Positions 1 to 5,792 of a stretch of 64,000 nucleotides of DNA are shown here, piece after piece. Positions within the stretch are counted from its first letter, which is position 1. Each line of letters starts with the position of its first letter. The notes beneath the pieces are model-generated. The model was not told the DNA's origin. It was given only the letters and a program-made list of their open reading frames with translations, and did not search any database. The stretch comes from a virus. The stretch covers positions 64,001 through 128,000 of the IMG/VR virus record IMGVR_UViG_3300025679_000001. One strand, 5' to 3'. The translations under genes and the position numbers were made by a program.

Positions 1-150
1 GAGGGCGGTGATGAACCCGGCTTGCATCAGCATCGACATCTTAAACTTCGGGTCTGTAACGTCGACCTTCTCGTCGTCGACGGATCCCAGGAGAACAGAG
101 AGGTTCTTCCTGAAGCACGTTATCTCTCTCTCGTAGTCGTTCTGAGCCAT
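1..150 (-). CDS. Partial hypothetical protein, paralogue of the next gene
   Basis: The N-terminal 50 codons are visible, starting at ATG 150-148 and running off the window edge. The reading frame gives MAQNDYEREI... and then KMSMLMQAGFITAL, which parallels the adjacent gene (MNDYAST... and VMLSILVQAGMLTAL). The start overlaps the stop of the upstream gene (TGATG), so the two are probably translationally coupled. I do not recognise the family; it is probably a late, virion or accessory protein. Confidence 0.8.
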   Translation of the reverse strand, partial: MAQNDYEREITCFRKNLSVLLGSVDDEKVDVTDPKFKMSMLMQAGFITAL

Positions 151-551
151 CAGTGAACCTTTCCATTTGGCATGGTGACCGTCTCAAAGTCACCCATGGT
201 CGTCCCCACCGTATCACCCTTCGCCTTCAGGGCGTCCATGGTGTTGATGGAGACAGTGGCGAGGAGCTCCACGATCATCTCGTTTGCATCTGCGTCGCTC
301 AGTTCGCTCTGAGCGACGACGTTAGCTTTAATGTTGACAAAACACCCGACGAGCCCCGCGGCTACGCCCTTGACCAGCTCTTCGCCATTGACCTTCCCGT
401 CGCTCCTCTCACCGAAGTCCTCGAGGGCGGTCAGCATCCCGGCCTGGACTAAGATGGAGAGCATGACGTTCTTCTTGGAGAGCGCCTTCTTCTTGTTCTC
501 GTCAGTGAGCATTGAGAGCATGCGCTCTACAGTAGAAGCGTAGTCGTTCAT
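150..551 (-). CDS. Hypothetical protein, tandem paralogue pair
   Basis: Encodes 133 aa. ATG 551 is preferred over GTG 554 because GGAGG lies 7 nt upstream of the ATG. The N-terminal half shares a DYxxxxxxML...LVQAGMLTAL pattern with the truncated gene that follows, indicating tandem duplication. The middle is Ala/Val-rich and looks helical. A rho-independent hairpin sits directly before its ribosome site, so expression from upstream may be attenuated. Function unknown. Confidence 0.75.
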   Translation of the reverse strand: MNDYASTVERMLSMLTDENKKKALSKKNVMLSILVQAGMLTALEDFGERSDGKVNGEELVKGVAAGLVGCFVNIKANVVAQSELSDADANEMIVELLATVSINTMDALKAKGDTVGTTMGDFETVTMPNGKVH

Positions 552-563
552 CACAAATCCTCC

Positions 564-596
564 AAAAAAATGGCCCAGGTGTTTTAAGCCTGGACC
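564..596 (-). terminator. Rho-independent terminator after the endolysin gene
   Basis: On the minus strand GGTCCAGG, a 9-nt loop and CCTGGGCC (one G-T pair) are followed by a run of seven T. It ends the endolysin transcript but lies immediately before the GGAGG of the next gene. Confidence 0.75.
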
Positions 597-618
597 AGCG
601 CTATATACTAGCTAGTTG

Positions 619-632
619 GAGGTGTACACCTC
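619..632. promoter_or_regulatory. 14-bp perfect palindrome in the intergenic region
   Basis: GAGGTGTACACCTC is a perfect palindrome with no loop, between the endolysin stop and the terminator hairpin. A T-run follows on the plus strand. It could be an operator-like site; no partner protein is evident. Confidence 0.3.
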
Positions 633-646
633 TTTTTTTCTTCTCT

Positions 647-1798
647 CTAAAGTGGAAGATTGATCTTTCCTAGGAAGATTCCCTGTTCCTGGACCCTGCG
701 GTTGTGAAGCTGTGGCGACACTTCTAGCGGAGTACCCGGTCCAGCCGGCCTCCACTTGTCCCACATCAGGAAAGCGGCGGCCGCTCCCTGTACGTCGCCG
801 GCGTTGAGCTTGAGCGCGATAGAGGATCCAGCAAGCGCCCCGGTACCGACGTTCCAGGCGAAGATGCCGAGGGCGTCGAGTTGGTTCTGCGTAGGTTTCA
901 CCTTGAGTATCGATGAGAGGATGGTGTCGGACAGCTCGTTCATGGAGGTCTGGAACAGCGCGTCAGCGGCGGCTAGCGTCATCGTGGTGGCGCCGTCGAT
1001 CTTCATTCCCTTGAAGCCGTCGCGGAAGCCGTAACCGACGTGCCATATTCCGTTGAGGTCGTAGGCTGCCGAGCGGAAGCCCTCCATCTTCTTGAGAGTC
1101 GCTTCCATCGCCGGGGTGAACCCCATCGAGACGTGAGGAAGTTCTTGCGGTGGCTTTGGTACCTGCACTGGGTTGGTTCCGACTGCAGGCCAAACTTTAA
1201 CAGTCTGGTCGTGTCCCGAGTCGTTGATGTTGTCGAGCCAAGACTGCTTGTTTCCGGCGTTGACGCCAGGGCAATGCTTGTGAGTCGTCCGCGGGTCTTC
1301 CTTGTGAAGGTGAAACGTACTGTCCGACGCCACGTGACCGAGCATGTCGTACAGCGCTCGGATCGACTTGACGGCTACGTTCTTCATGTCGTCCGGGAAC
1401 GGCTGGAGGTCGAAGTCTCCCACCATCTCCATTCCCCAGAACGTAGAGTTCCAGGACGGGGAGTGGGTTCCAGGTAGCCAGCCGGGCCAGACCGTGTGGA
1501 TCATAGCCGGCATGTCTACGTTGCGAGCAACGTCGTGGTACGCCGGGGAGACCAGGAAGTGCGGGCCGCCGTTGAAGTGTCGAGCGACCCAGTCGACCGA
1601 CATGTTGGTGATGCGCTGGGCCGGGGTGATCTGAACGCCGTGGGCGTCGAAGCCGGGAAACACCATCTTTCCGGTGTTGTGCAGGACGAGGCCGGTAGGA
1701 CGCCAGGTTCCCATCTTGAGCGAGAGTTCATCCTTAACGTAAGTCACGAACTGTTCTACAGTGTAGGACTTACATAGGAGTCCGGACATTGAGGGCAT
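647..1798 (-). CDS. Two-domain endolysin: amidase plus GH24-type lysozyme
   Basis: 383 aa that would degrade host peptidoglycan at lysis. Residues 30-180 look like an N-acetylmuramoyl-L-alanine amidase of the T7 lysozyme/PGRP type. Candidate zinc ligands are H40 (VLHNTG), H165 and C176, with K174 matching the T7 K-x-C pattern. Residues 225-380 look like a T4/lambdoid GH24 muramidase, with E239 in MEGF, D247 in AAYDLNG and the terminal RRVQEQGIFL signature. The position usually held by the catalytic Thr (wTiGyG) is His253 (WHVGYG), and the following His is Phe. No signal peptide is obvious, so release would need a holin. Start: AAGGAGG 10 nt upstream, with TAATG coupling to the preceding gene. 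Confidence 0.9.
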   Translation of the reverse strand: MPSMSGLLCKSYTVEQFVTYVKDELSLKMGTWRPTGLVLHNTGKMVFPGFDAHGVQITPAQRITNMSVDWVARHFNGGPHFLVSPAYHDVARNVDMPAMIHTVWPGWLPGTHSPSWNSTFWGMEMVGDFDLQPFPDDMKNVAVKSIRALYDMLGHVASDSTFHLHKEDPRTTHKHCPGVNAGNKQSWLDNINDSGHDQTVKVWPAVGTNPVQVPKPPQELPHVSMGFTPAMEATLKKMEGFRSAAYDLNGIWHVGYGFRDGFKGMKIDGATTMTLAAADALFQTSMNELSDTILSSILKVKPTQNQLDALGIFAWNVGTGALAGSSIALKLNAGDVQGAAAAFLMWDKWRPAGPGTPLEVSPQLHNRRVQEQGIFLGKINLPL

Positions 1799-2091
1799 TA
1801 GGAGCGCACCTCCTTGGCTTTTCCGAGGGCTATGGCCGCGGCGGCGTTCAACTCGTCGTTGGCCTTGTTAGCCGCAGCGAGGACAGTCGTCAGTTGCGAG
1901 TTCTTAGACAGAAGGTCGGCGATGACGTGTTCGTCGCGCAAAGCTGCCTCCTTCAGGATGTCTAGGTGTGCGAGCAGTTCTTTTATCGCGTCCATGTGTG
2001 GTGCCTCATTTATGATGGTGTTGGGGGGAGTGGTGACCACCTTCGTCTGTGCGAAGAGGTTATTCAAGATTTTAGTAAGTATTGTGTTCAT
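1798..2091 (-). CDS. Coiled-coil protein upstream of the endolysin
   Basis: 97 aa starting at ATG 2091, with GGAG 7 nt upstream; the TTG at 2097 is too close to the promoter. Residues 30-90 are Ala/Leu/Asp-rich and strongly helical, as in a coiled coil. No transmembrane segment or lipobox is visible, so it is not an obvious spanin. It is driven by a TATAAATA late promoter and is coupled to the endolysin by TAATG. A lysis-linked or virion role is possible; function unknown. Confidence 0.75.
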   Translation of the reverse strand: MNTILTKILNNLFAQTKVVTTPPNTIINEAPHMDAIKELLAHLDILKEAALRDEHVIADLLSKNSQLTTVLAAANKANDELNAAAAIALGKAKEVRS

Positions 2092-2106
2092 GTTCAAGCT
2101 CCGACT

Positions 2107-2114
2107 TATTTATA
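2107..2114 (-). promoter_or_regulatory. T4-type late promoter TATAAATA
   Basis: The minus strand reads GAGTATAAATAAG 16 nt before the coiled-coil gene start, matching the T4 late promoter element recognised by gp55. It should drive the coiled-coil and endolysin pair. Confidence 0.75.
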
Positions 2115-2196
2115 CTCGCCTGCAGCTATGACATGAAGTCATGGCTACAGCAGCTAAATAAACGGTAAGCATCAGTACAGAACAGAAAGAAGAGAT

Positions 2197-2352
2197 ATGA
2201 TTAGGAGAGCACTAAGCAAGGTCAAGAAGTGGCGCAAAGTTCGTCAGAATATCAGCGAACTCCAGTCGATGACTGACCGTGACTTGGCTGACATTGGAAT
2301 CAACCGCTACGACATCGAGCGCCTAGTGCTAGGCGACCAGCGGGACAGATAA
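2197..2352 (+). CDS. DUF1127-type small basic protein
   Basis: 51 aa, one of the few plus-strand genes. It starts MIRRALSKVKKW and has the hallmark SMTDRDLADIGINRYDI of DUF1127/YjiS proteins in its second half, with an Arg/Lys-rich N-terminus. DUF1127 genes are abundant in Rhizobiales and other alphaproteobacteria, where some members bind RNA or modulate small-RNA and phosphate responses. A GCTAAATAAACG motif lies about 40 nt upstream and a strong terminator follows. A phage copy could divert host RNA regulation; that is inference. Confidence 0.8.
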   Translation: MIRRALSKVKKWRKVRQNISELQSMTDRDLADIGINRYDIERLVLGDQRDR

Positions 2353-2372
2353 CTCGCGACTAGACGCGACAA

Positions 2373-2401
2373 AGCCCAGGATCGCTCCTGGGCTTTTTTT
2401 C
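2373..2401 (+). terminator. Rho-independent terminator of the DUF1127 gene
   Basis: AGCCCAGG, loop ATCGCT, CCTGGGCT, then seven or more T on the plus strand. The CCCAGGATCGCTCCTGGG core recurs at 21536-21555. Confidence 0.9.
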
Positions 2402-2403
2402 GT

Positions 2404-2628
2404 TTACGACCAGATGGCGTGGCAGTCGGGGATGTGCTCGTCCTTGGTTAAAATGTGACCGTGCGTCTTCATGGTCCACAGATCCCAATCTTCGAGGTCG
2501 GACTCGTCAATGCGGAAAACACCAGCGACCCGATTTCCCGGAATCCCGCTCAGCGTGGCTAATACCCAGCGCCCACCTTTCTGAGCCCAGAGTGTTTTTC
2601 CTTCGAGCTTGTTCATGTCGTAGATCAT
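2404..2628 (-). CDS. Hypothetical protein
   Basis: 74 aa (MIYDMNKLEGKTLW...), with AGGAAG 6 nt before the ATG. Trp-rich and acidic in the second half, with no membrane segment or known motif. It follows an early-promoter gene on the same strand with 18 nt between them. Not recognised. Confidence 0.7.
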   Translation of the reverse strand: MIYDMNKLEGKTLWAQKGGRWVLATLSGIPGNRVAGVFRIDESDLEDWDLWTMKTHGHILTKDEHIPDCHAIWS

Positions 2629-2646
2629 TTTAATCTTCCTTTTTCA

Positions 2647-2862
2647 TTACTTTACTTGGACGATCTTGTCGTCCTTCATCCAGACCTGGGCGAAGAACTC
2701 ACGACCGGGTTCTTTCGTGAGGAAGGGGCGATGGGCGACGACGAGTTCGCCAGTAGACTTGTACTCAAGACCAAAGGCGCTAGTCTCAATATAGTTGAGA
2801 GGCTTCCCGATGCACTCCTTGAGTTCCTTCTTAGACTTATAACCAGTTACCATGAGCGTCAT
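2647..2862 (-). CDS. Hypothetical early protein
   Basis: 71 aa starting MTLMVTGYKSKKEL. The upstream ATG at 2877 lies inside the ribosome site (ATGGAGGAAC), so ATG 2862 with GGAGG 8 nt upstream is the likelier start. Basic N-terminus; not recognised. It has its own early promoter at 2888-2916. Confidence 0.75.
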   Translation of the reverse strand: MTLMVTGYKSKKELKECIGKPLNYIETSAFGLEYKSTGELVVAHRPFLTKEPGREFFAQVWMKDDKIVQVK

Positions 2863-2887
2863 GTTTAGTTCCTCCATTGTGATTCTA

Positions 2888-2916
2888 AATCTACACCATC
2901 AGGATGAAGATGTCAA
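2888..2916 (-). promoter_or_regulatory. Early sigma70-like promoter
   Basis: TTGACA, 17 nt, TAGATT, followed by the conserved AGAATCACAATGGAGG leader shared by several early genes here. Confidence 0.8.
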
Positions 2917-3213
2917 CCGTTCCTTGGCGAACTCCTTGAGCTCGGCGAGGGTGTTGAAGGTGCGGGTATAGCGCATCCAAGTGAAGCCACCTTTAGCTTT
3001 CACCACTTCGGGGTCAGTGTGATACTTAGCGAAGCGGAGAGTCAGAGGCTTGTGATCGCCGGTCTTGACCTTCGCGGGAACGTACTCGTCGTCGCACCTG
3101 ACGTCGAAGATCCAGTCGCCGCGCTCGTTCTCGGCGTGGGGCCAGCCGCGATTTTGAAAGCTGCGATAACGTCCGGTCGGGGCTTGGTCAGTGTGCCAGG
3201 TGATCTTCGTCAT
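2899..3213 (-). CDS. Hypothetical early protein
   Basis: 104 aa (MTKITWHTDQAPTG...). Contains a WPHAENERGDWIFDV segment and a C-terminal RTFNTLAELKEFAKERL helix. Soluble and basic; not recognised. Its early promoter and AGAATCACAATGGAG leader match those of the neighbouring gene. Confidence 0.75.
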   Translation of the reverse strand: MTKITWHTDQAPTGRYRSFQNRGWPHAENERGDWIFDVRCDDEYVPAKVKTGDHKPLTLRFAKYHTDPEVVKAKGGFTWMRYTRTFNTLAELKEFAKERLTSSS

Positions 3214-3237
3214 GATATTCTCTCCATTGTGATTCTC

Positions 3238-3266
3238 AATCTACAACATGAAGAGGAAGATGTCAA
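3238..3266 (-). promoter_or_regulatory. Early sigma70-like promoter
   Basis: TTGACA-N17-TAGATT ahead of the 3213 gene, same class as 2888-2916. Confidence 0.8.
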
Positions 3267-3284
3267 CTACTATTTTCGGACAGC

Positions 3285-3317
3285 AAAAAGGACCAGGAGC
3301 TGAGCTCGACTGGTCCT
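3285..3317 (-). terminator. Terminator of the tRNA-Glu/ncRNA transcript
   Basis: The minus strand reads AGGACCAG, a loop rich in AGCTC, CTGGTCCT, then TTTTT. It closes the unit that starts at the 4364-4392 promoter. Confidence 0.85.
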
Positions 3318-3321
3318 AAAT

Positions 3322-3396
3322 TGGAAGCGGGAGAAGGAGTTAAACCTTCCTCAAACGAGCTTATGAGACTCGCTGGATCATCGGATCGCTACCGCC
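3322..3396 (-). tRNA. Aberrant tRNA with CAT anticodon (Met or Ile2)
   Basis: 75 nt with encoded CCA. The acceptor pairs 6 of 7, and the anticodon arm CGAGT-CTCATAA-GCTCG is good. The D arm is a 4-bp GATC/GATC stem with a 4-nt loop lacking the GG dinucleotide, and the T loop is TTTAACT with T at position 56. Both partners of the usual elbow contact are therefore missing. It may be a degenerate or specialised tRNA. Confidence 0.6.
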
Positions 3397-3401
3397 AAAA
3401 A

Positions 3402-3476
3402 TGGTCCCCACGACCAGATTCGAACTGGCGTCCAAGGATTGAGAGTCCGAGTGTCCTTCCGGTAGACGACGTGGGG
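3402..3476 (-). tRNA. tRNA-Glu (CTC)
   Basis: 75 nt with CCA. Acceptor CCCCACG/CGTGGGG, Glu-like D arm (TCGTCTA-CGG-AGGACAC), anticodon loop CTCTCAA, T loop TTCGAAT. One mismatch in the anticodon stem. It lies directly 3' of the giant RNA, so processing at its 5' end would define that RNA's 3' end. Confidence 0.9.
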
Positions 3477-3479
3477 ATT

Positions 3480-4359
3480 AGTAGGGCGAGACTATCTTCC
3501 CTATTGTGCGTACTCCTTCGGGCATTATGCCGGATTTGCACTCCGGTTTCTCCCGACGTCCATCGACCTTTTGAGCCGTAGAGCAGCTGTGTCGCAGTTT
3601 TAGGTCATGCAGTAGACCGACGTACTCGAGCTCTCCGCCACCTCTGTCCACGCCAGTCTTTCAACTGTGAGTCCCCGCTAAGGAACTACGTAAACTCTTT
3701 GACGAACTAACCTCACCTTGCGGGATCAGTTAGACTGGATTGCTTGCGCCCCAGTTTTAGACACCTTTCACTCTAGTACCGAGATAGACTTTGCTGCACG
3801 GATTCGAACCGTAAAATCTTTTGTTCAATAAAAGATCACTTAACCACTAAGTGAGTTGGAACCTATTGAGACGTGCTATCTCAGTTGCGTCAGGACCTTT
3901 TGAACCCCAACATACAACACGCCTTCTTGCCTTTCACGGGCTACGCTACTGAGCACCTCTTCGCGAACCAGTCATCACTGCCAGGTTCAGCTTGAGAAGG
4001 GTCTCGCCCTCGGCAGCGAAGCCTCGGACTCTTTTGTGACCCCGGACGTTCTCGTTCAGATTCGGACGTTTGGTTAGTCAGCGCCGGCACCACCCGCTAC
4101 GTTCCCAGCCACGGTGGTTCCCCTTGCGGGCCACTGGGCGACTGGTCAGTCTGACTCGTCGTTATGCTTATGACCCAGCCTAGCGGCTGAGCCGGGTGTT
4201 GCCACCCCGAGCGTCCTATCGTAAACGGGTCATCCTTGCGGTGATGTGCTCACATAGACATAGAGCACTTTGGGTCGATCACTCGACTTATCCTTGAACT
4301 ACCCGAAGGTAGTCCCTCCTAGGCCTTGCGACCTAGACCGACGTCACGACGCCGGAGAA
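3480..4359 (-). ncRNA. Giant GNRA-rich structured RNA, GOLLD-like candidate
   Basis: About 880 nt with no open frame of note on the minus strand. The two ends pair over about 810 nt: TTCTCC-GCGTC near 4348-4359 with GACGT-GGAGAA at 3548-3560. Many hairpins carry GNRA or UUCG loops on the minus strand, for example CTAGGTC-GCAA-GGCCTAG, GTCGA-GTGA-TCGAC, GGGTG-GCAA-CACCC and ACTACC-TTCG-GGTAGT. A tRNA-like domain is embedded near 3791-3866. It has its own promoter (4364-4392) and sits inside a tRNA block. GOLLD RNAs are about 800 nt, phage-borne, tRNA-adjacent and sometimes enclose a tRNA, so this is the best class match. A new class is the alternative. Confidence 0.7.
3779..3884 (-). ncRNA. 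tRNA-like domain caged inside the giant RNA
   Basis: A 9-bp helix CTGAGATAG/CTATCTCGG encloses a D-like arm (CACT-TAGTGGTTA-AGTG), an anticodon-like hairpin with loop ATTGAAC on a 7-bp stem (the loop reads TGA after T33), and a T arm ACGG-TTCGAAT-CCGT. No acceptor stem can be paired at the usual place, so a free charged tRNA seems unlikely. Confidence 0.6.
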
Positions 4360-4363
4360 CTAT

Positions 4364-4392
4364 GTACTACACCAGGGACACGATGGTGTCAA
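4364..4392 (-). promoter_or_regulatory. Promoter of the giant RNA
   Basis: TTGACA-N17-TAGTAC on the minus strand, placing the transcript start near 4357, exactly at the closing helix of the structured RNA. Confidence 0.8.
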
Positions 4393-4413
4393 CCGTTAAG
4401 TGTAGAAAAAAAC

Positions 4414-4487
4414 TGGTACCCCGTCTAGGAATCGAACCTAGTTTGCCTCCATGTCATAGAGGAACCTTACCATCCGGTTCACGGGGT
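4414..4487 (-). tRNA. tRNA-Val (GAC)
   Basis: 74 nt with CCA. Acceptor ACCCCGT/ACGGGGT fully paired, anticodon loop ATGACAT, T arm CTAGG-TTCGATT-CCTAG. A T-run follows at 4404-4410. Confidence 0.85.
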
Positions 4488-4492
4488 ATATT

Positions 4493-4566
4493 TGGAGCGA
4501 GCGAAGGGAATCGAACCCTTGTCCACACGTTGGCAACGTGTGATTCTACCATTAAACTACGCCAGC
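4493..4566 (-). tRNA. tRNA-Gly (GCC)
   Basis: 74 nt with CCA and U73, as expected for Gly. Anticodon arm ACACG-TTGCCAA-CGTGT, D arm TAGTTTAATGGTAGAAT. One acceptor mismatch (position 3-70). Its first bases overlap the stop codon region of the GIY-YIG gene. Confidence 0.85.
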
Positions 4567-5186
4567 AAAAATTGTCTTCCTAATATATATCCAAGCGAAA
4601 TGTACAAGTCAACCTCATCAGCGCTTATTTTTATAGAACCTCTTTCGTTGGTCACCCACTTAGTTCCAAACTGTGAGTTTTTCTTTCCTGTCCTAAGTTT
4701 TGCCTTAACTGACATTAGTTTTTTAGTTCGTAGTGAATGAGTTTTTCCTTTGAAACTTCTGCCATCTCTATGACTACCATCACTGATAGCTTTATTCATT
4801 TTCCTCTTGAACTCTGGATCCTTCTGTTTTTCTATCAGTGCAGCGGCTGCGATCTTGATATTTTGTCTAGATGTTTCTCTCTTTTTTTCAGTATTGCTGA
4901 GACCATTTTCGTTGACATAACCCCATCCGTTTTTACCGCCTGGACACAGGTTGTAGGTCGTCTCGTCGATCACCACGAGCTCCTTCTCCTTAGCATTCAT
5001 ATCTTGTTCATTGTCGAAGACGAACAAGATCTCCTTCACGAAGTTCTCAGCCCCGCGCTTCTTAATAGCAAGTGTGATAAGCTTCCCAGATCCCATGTAA
5101 CCGTCTTGAAGATCTTTCGTCTGGTGCTTCCCAACGTAAGTCTTGCCGTTCAACTTGTTGGTGATGCGATAGATCGTGTAGTACAA
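4557..5186 (-). CDS. GIY-YIG (Seg-like) homing endonuclease
   Basis: 209 aa. The N-terminal GIY-YIG core reads YYTIYRITN...TYVGKH, followed by a conserved E/N region. The C-terminal half is Lys-rich with NUMOD-like repeats (KRKMNKAISDGSH, TKKLMSVKAKLR). The start is TTG 5186; no ATG/GTG precedes the GIY motif. The SD (GAAGG) is buried in a 16-bp hairpin whose other arm holds a TATAAATA late promoter, a layout known from T4 seg/I-TevI regulation. The 3' end overlaps tRNA-Gly by 10 nt, which points to insertion next to a tRNA gene. Confidence 0.85.
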   Translation of the reverse strand: MYYTIYRITNKLNGKTYVGKHQTKDLQDGYMGSGKLITLAIKKRGAENFVKEILFVFDNEQDMNAKEKELVVIDETTYNLCPGGKNGWGYVNENGLSNTEKKRETSRQNIKIAAAALIEKQKDPEFKRKMNKAISDGSHRDGRSFKGKTHSLRTKKLMSVKAKLRTGKKNSQFGTKWVTNERGSIKISADEVDLYISLGYILGRQFLLA

Positions 5187-5191
5187 CGGAC

Positions 5192-5238
5192 AACGCCTTC
5201 GTATAAACCCTGCTACAGGTTATTTATACGAAGGCGTT
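5192..5238 (-). promoter_or_regulatory. Late promoter inside an SD-sequestering hairpin
   Basis: A perfect 16-bp inverted repeat (AACGCCTTCGTATAAA/TTTATACGAAGGCGTT) with a 15-nt spacer that itself contains CCTG-CTA-CAGG. The TATAAATA late element (5221-5228) lies in the 5' arm and the SD in the 3' arm. Read-through early RNA would be shut; late RNA starting inside the hairpin would be open. Confidence 0.75.
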
Positions 5239-5245
5239 CTCGATG

Positions 5246-5316
5246 CTGCGGGACTAGGATTCGAACCTAGACTAGATGATTCAGAGTCAACCGTCCTACC
5301 GTTAGACGATCCCGCA
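5246..5316 (-). tRNA. tRNA-Gln (CTG)
   Basis: 71 nt without encoded CCA. Acceptor TGCGGGA/TCCCGCA with U1-A72 and G73, as in tRNA-Gln. Anticodon loop CTCTGAA, T arm CTAGG-TTCGAAT-CCTAG. Confidence 0.85.
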
Positions 5317-5333
5317 AAAAACTCGAAGTGAAC

Positions 5334-5361
5334 TATTTATACGGTTTTCCAGAAGTGTCAA
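5334..5361 (-). promoter_or_regulatory. Dual early/late promoter for tRNA-Gln
   Basis: TTGACA, 16 nt, TAAATA. The -10 is the tail of a full TATAAATAG late element. Confidence 0.7.
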
Positions 5362-5376
5362 CCGGCTAGGAACACT

Positions 5377-5544
5377 TTATTCTCGCCACGTTCTCAAGTA
5401 GCAGGCAACTGCGTCAAACTCTAATTCTACTTCGTACTTGTCGACGTAGTAGGTGTCGGTCTTAATCTTAACCTTGGTGTCTGCGGGATAGACTACAGTA
5501 CTCTTAGTCCTAGCGACTATCTTGCCGTCGTAGACGTAGATCAC
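5377..5544 (-). CDS. Small hypothetical protein, GTG start
   Basis: 55 aa (MIYVYDGKIVARTKS...), beta-rich with many Lys/Thr/Tyr. The GTG start overlaps the upstream stop (GTGA), and GAGG lies 7 nt before it, supporting coupled translation. Not recognised. Confidence 0.65.
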   Translation of the reverse strand: MIYVYDGKIVARTKSTVVYPADTKVKIKTDTYYVDKYEVELEFDAVACYLRTWRE

Positions 5545-5792
5545 GACTTGACCTCTGGCGGTGTTTCAGCGTAGACGCAGGAGACGGTGACGCCGTCCCA
5601 CTTGGCGCTAGGGTCGAAGCCGTTGTTTTTCGGGTTCGTCAAGAGGTAAAACTTAGCCTGTCTCTGAAGGCTCTGGGCCCTCTCAGCGCACTCCGTAGCC
5701 TGGTCCTCAAAGTTGAGGAGCGGATAGTCTTGTCGTTCAGACACCGCGTAGGGTTGTCCGGACAAGTAGAGGACGAGGAAAAGGTGCATCAT
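5541..5792 (-). CDS. Hypothetical protein with short hydrophobic N-terminus
   Basis: 83 aa (MMHLFLVLYLSGQPYAVSE...), with Cys at the ECAERAQSL and VSCVYAET positions. The hydrophobic N-terminus suggests export or membrane contact. It overlaps the AAA gene by 1 nt and the 55-aa gene by 4 nt, so all three probably form one operon. Function unknown. Confidence 0.65.
   Translation of the reverse strand: MMHLFLVLYLSGQPYAVSERQDYPLLNFEDQATECAERAQSLQRQAKFYLLTNPKNNGFDPSAKWDGVTVSCVYAETPPEVKS

Noticed and set aside
3480-4360. Group I intron
   Set aside because: No convincing P7-type GACTA/TAGTC core and no interrupted gene or tRNA exon pair; long-range helix and GNRA pattern fit a stand-alone RNA better.
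3321-4583. Plus-strand ORFs across the first tRNA/giant RNA region
   Set aside because: They read antisense to tRNAs (runs such as RPDSNWR) with no SD; shadows of T-arm sequences.
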